DNA from: Paraspadella gotoi
Taxonomy: Eukaryota; Chaetognatha
NCBI GenBank assembly: GCA_051294375.1
Contig: CM119265.1
Location: 28,681,359-28,745,358, forward strand
Length of the DNA stretch: 64,000 nt
Direction of reading: 5' to 3'
Shown here: positions 26,072-35,990 of the stretch, piece after piece
Layout: each line of letters begins with the position of its first letter
Numbering within the stretch: position 1 is the first letter of the stretch
Made by a program: the position numbers and the translations under genes
Notes under the pieces: generated by a model
Databases searched by the model: none
The model's input: the letters and a program-made list of their open reading frames with translations, nothing else
What the model was told of the DNA's origin: nothing

Positions 26072-26142
26072 ATGTTCCGATCTAGAGATCAGGGCTTGTC
26101 AAGAGAATTTTGGAAAGAAGAGGATAGTAAGATTCACTTAAG
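26072..26142 (+). CDS. SMAD6: inhibitory SMAD exon 1 (copy C, frameshifted)
   Basis: The ATG at 26072 is followed by the same exon as 13171-13239, but several one- or two-base indels break the frame after MFRS. The donor AAG|GTGAGA (GT at 26143-26144) is visible here and absent from copy B because of the gap. The breaks look like sequencing error rather than a pseudogene, because the flanking non-coding sequence shows indels at the same density. Confidence 0.7.
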
Positions 26143-26895
26143 GTGAGAGAGAGAGAGAGAGAAAGAAGAGAGAGAGAGAGAAAAGAGAGAGAGAGAGAGA
26201 GGAGATGAGGAGAGAGAGACAGATTAGAGAAGGAAGAGACTGTTTTTTTATTTCTTTTTATTTCGGGTCAGGTTTTAAGGGTGAGTCAACAGCCAAGTCA
26301 AAATGATATAAAAGAGACATAAACGAGGCTGTGAGAGAGTCTTGATTGAAAGCTTGCAGGGACTTGCTATGTCATTATCTTGTAAGAGTGATGGAGGCCT
26401 AAAACCACCAAAGCCTGTCCAAAGTCAGGGGCGAGATAGCTTATTTATTAGTTGTACCAATTTCATGCTTACACGTGAGGTAAGGTCTGTCAGTTTTTGA
26501 AAGACGAAAGTTAAGTTGCGTTTAGATAAGAGAGATGAAGTTGTACAGAATATTTTGAATGTGTTCAGGCGGTTGTTTGGCTAAAAAAAATATAAAAAAA
26601 ACATTAACCTTTCATTGTTTGTTAATTGTTTATTTATTTATTTAGGAAAGTTTGATTGTTAATTTTGCCTCATAGGGAGTGTGTGCCCGTTTTGATAATT
26701 GTTTGAACTTTTTTCATTAAGGTTCTTTTAGGGAGCGTTTCAATTTTCAACCGTTTATATCTTTCCTTCAGTAAATTAACCTGTGGATGACAGAAAAAAG
26801 ATGAGTTAGAAATTACTAAAAAAAGTTACGTTGAAAAGAAAATAGGATCAAATATTGAAAGAAATACAAGAAATGTGGGAAAAGAGAGAGAGAGG

Positions 26896-26939
<44 letters not shown>

Positions 26940-27082
26940 GAGAAGAGATAGAGAGAGAGAGACAGAGAGAGAAAGAGGAAGCGAAGCAGACAGAGACGGA
27001 GACAATCTCTCTTCTTCGAAGAGATTCTTTTCTTTTTTCCAGAACCAAGTTCCCGACTTTGCGCTCATCTGGAAAGAAAAGT

Positions 27083-27142
<60 letters not shown>

Positions 27143-30100
27143 CGCTGTGTGAAAATGTGAAACCAGACGTGAGTCTTTAGTTGTTGTTGTGATTGTTCCA
27201 GAGTCCAACGCCAATTTGAAAGGGAGTCGTCCGTTTTCTTGAAGACGAATTCCAACTTTTTCATTTTCCATCTTTTGGTTCATTTTCGTTTTTGGCCTCT
27301 TTTTTGTTTTGAGTCATTCGTCCCTTTAGTCTTTACCCTTTTGGGTCGAGACTCTGACCGACTCAGTTCAGTATCCAGTGTCACGAGATACCTTTTGGAC
27401 CTTCGATCTTGCCACCGATGGCAGCCATGCCTGCCTTTCTATGCCTGGCATATATGCTCAGCCAACCATGCCCTGTTTCTTGCCAACCATGCCATCGCCA
27501 TGCCATCTCCCCCTTTTTTTTTCTTCCAAGTCGAAGCCAATTTTTGTTTCTCGTTTTCAAAGAAGACGAATTCTTTCTTTTTCTTTCTTTTTTTATTTTT
27601 TTTTTATTTATCTTATTCGTTTAAATATATTTTTTTAAACTAATTTCACTGATTATTTTTCTCTATTTTCTTTATTGCTATTACTTTTTTTTCTTTCCTT
27701 TTTTTAACGAATTTGCTGAATTTTATATTTGACATTTGAAATTTTCATTTAAGTTTTTTTTTTTGCATCTTTTGTTGTTCATTTCTTTTGCAAAAACTTT
27801 TTTTTTCGGCTGAAGAAGAAAAAAGAAAGAAAGAAATTTGAGATTTTTTTTTCCTGCAAAGTTTCTCTGTCGACTCAAAAAATCAGTTTTGGAAGGTAGA
27901 CTTAAAAAAAAGAAAGAAAGAAAGAAAAAGAAAGAAAATGTCCGGCCCAAAACTTCGTCTGGATAAAAAAAAAAAAAAGATGTCTGGATGTCAGGTTGAG
28001 TTCGTTTTAAATCCGTACGTTTGCCATAAAAATGTTAGAAGTTGAGAATTTTTTAGCTGAATGAATATTTGATGGAAAAAAAGTTATGAAATTGGTACAA
28101 CCAATATAAAAATTATCCATTCATTTAATAAATAAGCTATCTTGACCATGACTTTGGACAATAAGGCGTCGTGAAAGTTGTAGATAAAAATTCTAATATT
28201 TGATTATGAACAGTCTTGTAATAAAGAACATTGATATATATAAAAAAAATTAAAATTTCTCAATTTTCTCATTAGCCCATATTTATACATAGAAAATGTC
28301 TAAATTTTAAAATACATTTTTCTTAGTTTTGACCGCAGATTCGTGTTCCTCATAAAAAGTTGATAGAAGAAAATATAAGTCTTAATCAAAAATTATTTCA
28401 TTAAATTAGCTAAAAATAAAAAAAAATATAATATAATATATAAAAAAAATATACTAAAATTTTAATTAGTAATAATTAATACATTAATAATTATAAAAGT
28501 TTTTAGTATTTTGACCCACTTAAATGAAATATTTTTCTAAAAAGACCTTAGTTCCTTTTATCAACTTTCGTGTGAAATCTGCTTTCAAAATAAGATTGTT
28601 TTTAATTATTTTTGTTATATCTTATTGGATAGTTGACATCCTATGCTAATTTTAAAACGTTTTCTACTTTCTCCTACCCTCTCTCCTTTATCTCTTTTCC
28701 TCTCCTTTCCTCCCCNNNNNNNNNNNNNNNNNNNNNNNNNNNNNNNNNNNNNNNNNNNNNNNNNNNNNNNNNNNNNNNNNNNNNNNNNNNNNNNNNNNNN
28801 NNNNNNNNNNNNNNNNNNNNNNNNNNNNNTTCGATGGAAGGCTCTCGGTTTCCACCCACGAATGCCCACCTTCCCTCCGACTGTCCACTCAACCACCCCA
28901 ACCCCAGACTACCACCTCTCCCTACCACCGTTCCCATAGTGGCGCCAGAAACGACGACGACGACGACGACGACGACGTCGTCGCCATCTATCCGACGCCA
29001 CCGACGCAGTAACCATGGCAACAACAACAACAATAATAACAACTACAACAACAGTGCAATACCCTTCTACTCCTCATCCTCTTCCTCCTCCTCGCCGACT
29101 CCGCTCCGCCAACGTCGATTGCCGACCCAACCGCCGACGCAGCCGCCGACGCAGCCATCTCCTCCAGGTTCACCGATGGATGTTGACATGCGGTCGACCG
29201 CCGACTCGCAACCTTCGTCTCCTCTACATCGGCTACACCGGCAACACCGACGGACAGCCTCGACGCCTGCCGACGCAGCCGGGCTGCACCGACGCGACGG
29301 CGCCGCTTCGACGCCGACCAAACGTCTCCTTAACGGCGCTCCGGCGGACCGGCGTTCGTCGGCGTCCTCGGCCACGCCCACTTTTCCGCCATCCGGCGCC
29401 GGAATCGACGAGACTCGCCTCAAGTCGATCGTCCACTCTCTCCTCAAAAGGCTCAAGGACGCCGGTTTATCGGCGCTGCTCGCCGCGCTGGAATCAAAAG
29501 GCGCCGACGACGACGCCGGTTGCGCTACGCTACCACGCGGCGCGGATCAGAGGATGGGAGTCAACGCGTTGAGATTCTCGGCGCCGGGAGACGACGACGC
29601 CGGTTGGAGAGTGGCGCCGGAAGCTTTGGCGTGTCTCGTTTGGCGTTGGCCGGAAATGGCGCCGGTGGCGGTGGAGGCGGAGGAAGGGATGGAGTGGGAA
29701 GAGGAGGAGGAGGAGGAGGAGGAGGAAGAAAGGACGACGACGACGACGACGGGTGGCGCCGTCGACCCAGAGTTTGCGGCGCCGCGCCGTAGACTCGTCT
29801 ACGATTTACGGCGCCTTCCGATTTGCGGAGCCAAAGATGGAGACGTTTGCGTGAATCCTTATCATTGGGGGAGGCTGCTGCTTCAAGAAGGTGAGTTANN
29901 NNNNNNNNNNNNNNNNNNNNNNNNNNNNNNNNNNNNNNNNNNNNNNNNNNNNNNNNNNNNNNNNNNNNNNNNNNNNNNNNNNNNNNNNNNNNNNNNNNNN
30001 NNNNNNNNNNNNNNNNNNNNNNNNNNNNNNNNNNNNNNNNNNNNNNNNNNNNNNNNNNNNNNNNNNNNNNNNNNNNNNNNNNNNNNNNNNNNNNNNNNNN

Positions 30101-32139
30101 NNNNNNNNNNNNNNNNNNNNNNNTGGGGTGTGGAGAGAGAGTGAGTGACGGAGTCGTGGGGTGGGAGAATGTATGGAAACATGTTACTATGTTTTACTAT
30201 GTTAAGCTGGAAGCGCGATGTTAACGATGTTGTCAGGAAGTCAGAGAAAGATGAAAGTGTGATTAAGAATTATTGAAGGGAACTGGTTCAAGATGCCAAG
30301 CCTTTTGCCTTTTACCATAAGGTCTTGGGTTCCATTGTGATCTGTGACTGCATACTGCATAGTGCATAGCGGCAACCCGGGCCCGTTTCCAAGTTCAGTA
30401 CCCGTTACCTGTTAAGTTTGTGGATCGTTGTTTTTACTTTAGCTAACTCGGTGCTTTTTTTGTAAGAGTGATCATAAAAACTCAATCAAATGTTAATTGA
30501 TACTATTAAAAAAAAACAAGATTTATTTTTGAAATATACTAATTACCGGGAAAAACTTTTTTTTTGTCGGTGGATTGAATTATAAAAGAATTAGTGTCGG
30601 TTGATAATGTAATGTTTAATGGGAGGAGACGTTTTTGAGTAGTAATGGATTCATCACTAAAAAAAAGAAATAAATGTATATAAGGTTTTTTTTTTTAGCG
30701 GCGGCAANNNNNNNNNNNNNNNNNNNNNNNNNNNNNNNNNNNNNNNNNNNNNNNNNNNNNNNNNNNNNNNNNNNNNNNNNNNNNNNNNNNNNNNNNNNNN
30801 NNNNNNNNNNNNNNNNNNNNNNNNNNNNNNNNNNNNNNNNNNNNNNNNNNNNNNNNNNNNNNNNNNNNNNNNNNNNNNNNNNNNNNNNNNNNNNNNNNNN
30901 NNNNNNNNNNNNNNNNNNNNNNNNNNNNNNNNNNNNNNNNNNNNNNNNNNNNNNNNNNNNNNNNNNNNNNNNNNNNNNNNNNNNNNNNNNNNNNNNNNNN
31001 NNNNNNNNNNNNNNNNNNNNNNNNNNNNNNNNNNNNNNNNNNNNNNNNNNNNNNNNNNNNNNNNNNNNNNNNNNNNNNNNNNNNNNNNNNNNNNNNNNNN
31101 NNNNNNNNNNNNNNNNNNNNNNNNNNNNNNNNNNNNNNNNNNNNNNNNNNNNNNNNNNNNNNNNNNNNNNNNNNNNNNNNNNAAAGCAGGCGTCAGTAGA
31201 GATTAGGACAGAAAGAAGCCCCGAGAGAGTGACGAGGGGAGAGGAAACTATTGAACGAACCTGATTAACTCGAAAGATGCGAATGCGAGACAGAGGGATG
31301 AGATCGCGAGAAGAGACGGCAGACGGAGACGAGATGAGATGACAGAGAGATGATGAGCGACGATCGAAGAGGAAGGAGAGGAAGACAGACGAGAAGAAGA
31401 CGATGAGCAGAGAAGACGAATGATGAGAGAGAGAGAGATAAAAAGTAAATTACGGCCTACACGGCAAGTGGTTTTCGTCTGTTTTTCGTTATAAAAACTT
31501 ATTTTATTTACTTTTTTTTTATTAATTAACTGTTTTTCATTGAGAATGAATGTTCTTAGGGAAAAAAACAAAGTTTAATTTTATTGTTTAAAATACATTT
31601 TTACGCCTTCCCGATTCTTTCCGTCCTACTACTCTCTACCCTCTTATTCGGCTACTCTTACTCTCCATTCATCTCTTTCACTCTCTCTCTCCCTACTTTC
31701 TTTACTCTCTCTCCTCTCCCTCTCTCTCCCTGTTGCCTTCTCCCTTCTCTCTTCCTCTCCTCCCCTCTCCCTCGCCCCCAACTAGACACAGCCCCCTTCC
31801 TCCTTACGCTACCACCTCCAACCGACCTTCACCTACCGCTGCTAAATCTACCTCCTCCTCTTCTCGTACTCCTCATTCCCTACTTCCTCTCTCCGACCAG
31901 AATCTCCGACCGACCGACCCATAAATACCTCGCCAACGACTTCGCCTGCCCGGACGGCACGCTCTCGGGCGGCGGCCGCGGGCCCGACGGGCTCAAACGA
32001 GGCCGCGACGACGACGACGACGATAAAGGCGACGCCATCTTGGATTCTGGCGGCGGTGGCTTCGGCGGCTGCGGGTGCGGCGGCGGCGGCGGCGGCGAAG
32101 TCGTCAGCACCGAAACTGGAGGCATTGTTGTCCCTTTGG
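26072..32139 (+). CDS. SMAD6: inhibitory SMAD (SMAD6/7 type), spliced, partial model
   Basis: Gene-level model with exon 1 at 26072-26142 (or its cleaner duplicate 13171-13239), exon 2 at about 28834-29890 and exon 3 at about 31792-32139. The product would be a cytoplasmic/nuclear antagonist of BMP/TGF-beta signalling. Visible in order are the iSMAD N-terminal signature, a low-complexity Pro/Ser/Thr linker, an MH1 domain with all four zinc ligands, and a second linker containing ETGG as in SMAD7. The C-terminal MH2 domain, which does the inhibiting, is not visible before the syntaxin gene starts at 43567. It may lie in an undersized gap, or the scaffold may be misjoined. Introns hold GA repeats, a fold-back element and a dispersed repeat. 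SMAD6 versus SMAD7 cannot be settled without MH2, but the N-terminus is closer to SMAD6. Confidence 0.75.
26325..26465 (-). repeat. dispersed repeat family D, copy 1
   Basis: Reverse complement of the family whose core reads GGCCTCCATCACTCTTACAAG, then CAGGTCCCTGCAAGC, then CAATCAAGACTCTC. Other members: 28085-28170, 36895-37050, 60905-61200, 61310-61660 and 63630-64000. Origin unknown; no pol III boxes seen. Confidence 0.7.
28085..28170 (+). repeat. dispersed repeat family D, copy 2 (5' part)
   Basis: Matches the family's 5' segment (TTGGTACAACCAATATAAAA through AATAAATAAGCTATCTTG to GACTTTGGACA), then diverges. Confidence 0.65.
28275..28600. mobile_element. fold-back MITE-like element F, copy 2
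   Basis: The left arm at about 28330-28420 (GCAGATTCGTGTTCCTCATA, then AAAGTTGATAGAAG) is mirrored by 28505-28580 (TTATCAACTTTCGTGTGAA, then ATCTGC). The centre is A/T-rich. The outer end GCCCATATTTATAC matches copy 1. No coding capacity. Confidence 0.6.
28716..28829. other. 114-N gap
   Basis: Hides the start of SMAD exon 2 and probably its acceptor. Confidence 0.95.
28834..29890 (+). CDS. SMAD6: inhibitory SMAD exon 2: linker and MH1 domain
   Basis: The frame is open from the gap through 29890, where the donor CAAGAAG|GTGAGT gives a phase-1 intron. The first ~190 codons are low complexity: Thr9 from ACG repeats, Asn9, Ser8, PTQ repeats. MH1 begins at about 29415 with RLKSIVHSLLKRLKDAGLSA and LLAALESKG, matching [22 protein letters not shown] of SMAD6. 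Zinc ligands are present: Cys in GCATLPR, Cys in LPICG, and Cys and His in DVCVNPYH. RWPEM matches the conserved RWPDL. Between RWPEM and the last Cys is an insert with a run of about ten Glu and six Thr encoded by GAG/GAA and ACG repeats. The intron falls at the same place as in vertebrate SMAD7 (after the NPxH ... LE segment). The first codon is uncertain because of the gap. Confidence 0.85.
29899..30123. other. 225-N gap
   Basis: Begins eight bases into SMAD intron 2. Confidence 0.95.
30124..30707. other. SMAD intron 2, unique part
   Basis: 30260-30430 is G+C-balanced and contains TCTTGGGTTCCATTG and GGCAACCCGGGCCCG, reminiscent of a repeat body, but I found no second copy. The rest is A/T-rich. 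Confidence 0.4.
30708..31182. other. 475-N gap
   Basis: Sized gap within the SMAD gene. Flanked by a poly-T/GCGGCGG edge on the left and purine-rich sequence on the right. Confidence 0.95.
31183..31791. other. SMAD intron 2, 3' part
   Basis: Degenerate GA-rich repeats (31200-31440), then A/T-rich sequence, then a pyrimidine-rich tract (31600-31780) that would serve as the polypyrimidine tract of the next exon. Confidence 0.55.
31792..32139 (+). CDS. SMAD6: inhibitory SMAD exon 3: linker (probable frameshift)
   Basis: The acceptor ACACAG at 31786-31791 follows a long pyrimidine tract and accepts a phase-1 intron. The exon ends at CCCTTTGG|GTGAGT (GT at 32140), again phase 1. The downstream frame reads HKYLANDFACPDG, then acidic and Gly-rich repeats (Asp6, Gly8) and STETGGIVVPL, which matches the SAETGGTNYLAPG linker of SMAD7. 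Near the start, a different frame encodes SPLPPYATT. This is comparable to the SPPPPYSR Smurf/Nedd4-binding PY motif found at this exact place in SMAD6/7. Both cannot be read together without indels, so I infer a frameshift error around 31,800-31,900. The exact start is uncertain. Confidence 0.6.
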
Positions 32140-32149
32140 GTGAGTTGAT

Positions 32150-32610
32150 ATTTTTGCTTTTTGGCTTTATTTTCCGAGAGTGCCCCAATTCTTTTCGTTT
32201 TTCCCAACAATTAATTATAATACTTAATCTAAACATATTTTTATATTTTAACATAATTTTTAACCTTAATCGTTAACCCTAATCACTAACCTTTTCCTTA
32301 TCCTAAACCCGAATCCTAGACCCTAAACCCTTGACCCTAGACCCTTATCCCTAGACCCTAAACCCTAAACCCTAAACGCTAGACACTAGATCCTAAACGC
32401 TAACCCTAGACCCTTATCCCTAACCCAAGTTCATAACTCTAATCACTAACCTAAATGCTTACCCTTTATCACTAATCTAATCCCAAACCTAATCCCTAAC
32501 CTAATCCCTAGCCTTAACCTATCTTAACTTAATCTTTAGTTTAACAAAATTAACCTAATTCAAAATTTAAGATGAAATGCTACGGTTTGGGAAAATAAGG
32601 CTTTTTTTAT
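32150..32610. repeat. dispersed repeat with internal CCCTAA-like array
   Basis: TTATTTTCCGAGAGTGCCCC and an A/T-rich segment lead into about 280 bp of degenerate CCCTAAA/CCCTAGA units (32258-32540), closed by AATTCAAAATTTAA. The same flanks and array recur at 37750-37960. It begins within SMAD intron 3. Confidence 0.7.
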
Positions 32611-33170
32611 TTTTCTTTGCTTTTTTTCTCTCCGATTTTTTGCTTTTATTTTGCTTTTTTTGTGCTTTTTTTTCCCTCTAGCTCTTCGCAAAGTATCAGT
32701 ATTATAATTCGATGAATAAACATTCGTTCGATTTGAATCATTTTAAATTCGAACTAAAAACTTTATTTGTGTTAGATGTTACTTTTAAAATATTTCTTAG
32801 TCTTATGAATTATCAGTGGTAGTTCCTACGCGATTCTAAAGCGATTCTAAAGCGATTCTAAAGCGATTTTTAATCCGTTTTTATATCCGTTCTCAGAATC
32901 GTATTTTTTTAAGGCGTCGGTCGCCCCGGATGTTTTAGTTGTAATTCTTACAATTTGTTTTACCGGTGTGCCAAAGGAAGCTATTTACTTGTTATTGTTG
33001 AGGTAAAAAAGTCGCTGACCGAACGGAGTGAAAATCTTAAATTTCACAGCAGCTGACTTTTCTGTTCTGTCACACCTAATCACTCTCTCTCTCTCTTTTT
33101 CCACCTGCAAATTAAGAGGTTTTTTCAAAGGTATCTTTCTCATAGCAAGAAGGGGAAAAGAAAGGAGAGA
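32611..33170. other. non-coding
   Basis: A/T-rich. A short tandem AAGCGATTCT (three copies) at about 32838-32870 is the only structure noted. Confidence 0.5.
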
Positions 33171-33320
33171 NNNNNNNNNNNNNNNNNNNNNNNNNNNNNN
33201 NNNNNNNNNNNNNNNNNNNNNNNNNNNNNNNNNNNNNNNNNNNNNNNNNNNNNNNNNNNNNNNNNNNNNNNNNNNNNNNNNNNNNNNNNNNNNNNNNNNN
33301 NNNNNNNNNNNNNNNNNNNN
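33171..33320. other. 150-N gap
   Basis: Sized gap after a GA-rich edge. Confidence 0.95.
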
Positions 33321-33437
33321 TCTAAAGAAAATGGTTTGTTTTTTGTTGATTTTAGTTGCGCAAGAAAATTAGGCAAAGAGGAGAGAGAAATAGAAATCAA
33401 TAAACCTTTTTTTTTCGTTGTCCTTTGTTATGGTTGC

Positions 33438-33439
33438 GT

Positions 33440-33491
<52 letters not shown>

Positions 33492-33505
33492 TTTTTCTTT
33501 CTTTC
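33438..33505. repeat. (CTTT)n tetranucleotide tract
   Basis: About 16 near-perfect copies. Confidence 0.95.
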
Positions 33506-34434
33506 CTTGTCAGTTGTCTATTTTATTTTCACTTTTCAACCCCTAAAACAAACATCCCTTTTTTAAAAAAACAATATTTTTGCTCACATTTATTTATAAA
33601 CTCATAAACAAGAATCTAAATCCCTCTATCGGTTGAGCAAAGAAACCGGAAGAAAACAAATGATCAACTTGAGGTGTGACGATTTTCGGGAAGAAGAAGA
33701 AGAGGAGAAGGAGAGAGGGAGGGGAGGTGAGTAGGGGGATGAAGGAGGGGGAGGGAGGAGAGAGGGAGACGAGAGGAGCGAGAGGAGGAGGAGGAGGCTG
33801 GGTTCCCTGGCGGAAAGGGCGATAAAAAAGCGCGTTTGGGGAAAAATGCGTCTCACAGTGTGGAAAGGAGAGAGAAAGAAATGAAGTTGGAGAAGAGAGA
33901 GAGAGATGAGAGAGAGAGAGAGAAGAGAGAAGAGAGAGAGAGAGAGAGTAGAGAGAGAGAAGAGAGAGACGACAGAGCGGAGTGTGTCTCATTTCTCCCT
34001 AAGGCAGTGATCGGACGACCCTACTTTTCTAAACCATTTGATTTCTAACTGTAAAAATTACTGAACTTTTTAGTGTTTTGTTTAATTCTTCAGGGTCATT
34101 CTTAACTTTTAAAAGTCGTTTTTGGGAAATAGTTATCTCGCTATCATAAAGCACACGCGATGTTGCTTATTCTGATACTTATCAAATTCGCGTAACGACA
34201 ATAAACAGTTCTTTCAGGGTTTTTTGAAACTAATTGATTGAAAAAATCGATTTTAATGTTCTTACGAAAATCTACCCCGTAAACTGATTGGTTTAAAAAA
34301 TGGAAAAGTTTTAAGCTTTTCGCGAGAAGAAATGGAACGTAGACACTTGCTCTTAGAAATCAGAGATTTTTTTTCCTTTAAATCTAAAGCGATTATTTAT
34401 TTATCCCTTTTCTTTGCTCTTTTCATTCCCTTTC

Positions 34435-34476
<42 letters not shown>

Positions 34477-34919
34477 TCTTTTTCTCTCTTTCTTTCTTTC
34501 TTAGTTCTTTTCCTTTCTTTTCTTTCTGTCTCTCAATTCTTTTTTCCTTTTCTTTCCTCGCGCAACTTTTCTTCTCTTTCTTCTTTTTTTCATTTTTCTT
34601 TTCTTTCTTCTCTTTTTCTTTTCTCTGCATGCTCTCTTCTCTGCTTAACTCACTATCTGCCTTTCTTTCCCTCTCCTTTTTGGTTTCTCTATTTCTTTCT
34701 CTCTATTCTTTCGCTCTCTATTTCCTTTCTTTTTTTTTTTTTGCTTTTCTTTTTCTGTAAATCGAATGTTGCCCATAATCTTTCTTCTCTCTCGTTTCTT
34801 TCCTGAAGAGAAACTCGCATCGGAACTTTGTTTGATCATATTTTGTTTTTCTCGGTCCGTTTTCCAATGCCGGTTCATTTTAAGAATTTGGTGACCGATT
34901 TCAAGTCGATTTATATTAT
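33506..34919. other. low-complexity purine/pyrimidine region
   Basis: A GGAGG-rich stretch (33690-33800), a GA tract (33890-33975), a CT tract (34438-34475) and TTTC-rich sequence (34476-34750). The frames here of up to 142 codons are repeat translations. No gene seen. Confidence 0.6.
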
Positions 34920-35380
34920 ATAGACACCATTTATTTGAAATGAATGTCTGTTTCGAATGTGAATCGTGCGAGTGGAAATGAGGTTTAAAATGGAAAAATA
35001 CAAAAAAAATCTGTTTCCAACACTATTTTGAACGGCAAATTACTCATAAGTGGACGGGGAAAGTTTTGTAGTGTAGGACGCTATAGAGAAAAATTTGGGT
35101 TGTGATTAAGCTGGAAATCAGTTTCGATGGAATCGTCTGAGTGGAAAATGAGTTTTTAATGGAAAAGAACAAAAAATCTGTTTCAACTAATTGAATTATG
35201 TTCTCTTTTTATATTAAATGTAATACAGATTAAGAATGTATTATTATCAAATATATTAATTAATCGGTCAATTAATCATTAAATTATTTCAATCAATCAA
35301 TTTAATTTAGTCTATCTATTATTAATTATTCAAATAATTCAATTTATTTATAATTAATTAAAATTATTTAATCAAGATGC
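34920..35380 (-). repeat. dispersed repeat family R1, copy 2
   Basis: Reverse-complement counterpart of 830-1250. Two direct copies of the GAGTGGAAAATGAG-containing unit, each preceded by GTTTCGA, are followed by a TTAATTAA-rich tail. Confidence 0.6.
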
Positions 35381-35847
35381 AAGTTAATGCGTTATCGCAT
35401 TGTCGTCGTCGCCATCATCGTCGTCGTTGCTTTTTGTCGTGTTAAGTGACGAAAAGACCTAAAAACAAACATTTTCGGATCAATTAAATTATTTATTAAT
35501 TAATTATTGTTTTAGTTTATAATAGTTTGTATTAATTAATTAATTATTTAATTAAATTACCGCTTAATGATCGTGGGCAGATCCGAATTGTTTTGATTAA
35601 ACTTGTTTCTTCCTTCCTTTTTCTTTCTTCCTTTCTTTCCTTTCCTTCTTTCTTTCTTTCCTTTCTTTATCTTTTTCCTTTCTTTCTTTTGCCGTTCCAA
35701 TCTCCTTCTTTTTTCTTTCTTTATTTCTTTTATTCTTTTTTTTTTTTCTGATTATTTATTATTTAAGTTTAAGGCTCGGCAAAATTCGGTAAAGCTCCGA
35801 TTTTTTTTTTTCTAATTTTGGTTGGCTTAGCAGGTATTTAGTTGAAA
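35381..35847. other. short triplet repeats and A/T- or TTTC-rich sequence
   Basis: Interrupted GTC/GCC/ATC triplets at about 35400-35432, then TTAATTAA-rich sequence and a TTTC-rich stretch (35608-35750). No gene. Confidence 0.6.
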
Positions 35848-35990
35848 GTCGACAGATTTTTGCGGAATAATTTCCCGCAAAATTGGTGTCGACAACGAGG
35901 AAAAGAATGATTAAAAAATTGTTCCTGATGCTTTAAAGACTAACGCGAAAATGATGCGGTTTTTTAAGATTTAACAAGAATAATAACTAG
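35848..35990 (-). repeat. dispersed palindromic element P, copy 2
   Basis: The palindrome 35848-35893 (GTCGACAGATT ... TTTGCGG mirrored) and the flank CCTGATGC match 5620-5750 in reverse orientation. Confidence 0.55.

Larger units (their letters stand above)
13265..26142. repeat. 12.9-kb directly repeated block, copy C
   Basis: Same order of elements as 368-13239, shifted by 12,897: repeat R1 13727-14147, fold-back F 14267-14635, hairpin 15864-16008, candidate exon 16278-16372, SINE 17337-17587, palindromic element P 18517-18647, CAA tract 20293-20386, CT/GA clusters 20487-23740, CCTAA array 22552-22912 and minisatellite 23855-24245. From about 24,850 the copy carries dense small indels relative to copy B. 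Unlike copy B, it continues without a gap into SMAD intron 1. Confidence 0.9.
26143..28715. other. SMAD intron 1
   Basis: Contains GA tracts (26146-26220, 26883-26980, 27086-27141), two copies of dispersed family D, a CATGCC-rich stretch at about 27415-27510, TTTC-rich low complexity at 27540-27960, and a fold-back element. No coding exon recognised. Confidence 0.6.

Noticed and set aside
28834-29890. A receptor-type SMAD (SMAD1/5 or SMAD2/3)
   Set aside because: DVCVNPYH resembles R-SMADs, but the LLKRLKDAGLSALLAALESKG stretch and the MFRSKRSGLV initiator exon are specific to inhibitory SMADs.
31880-32254. Minus-strand Pro/Ala-rich frames over SMAD exon 3
   Set aside because: Antisense shadows of the Gly/Asp repeats in the + strand exon.
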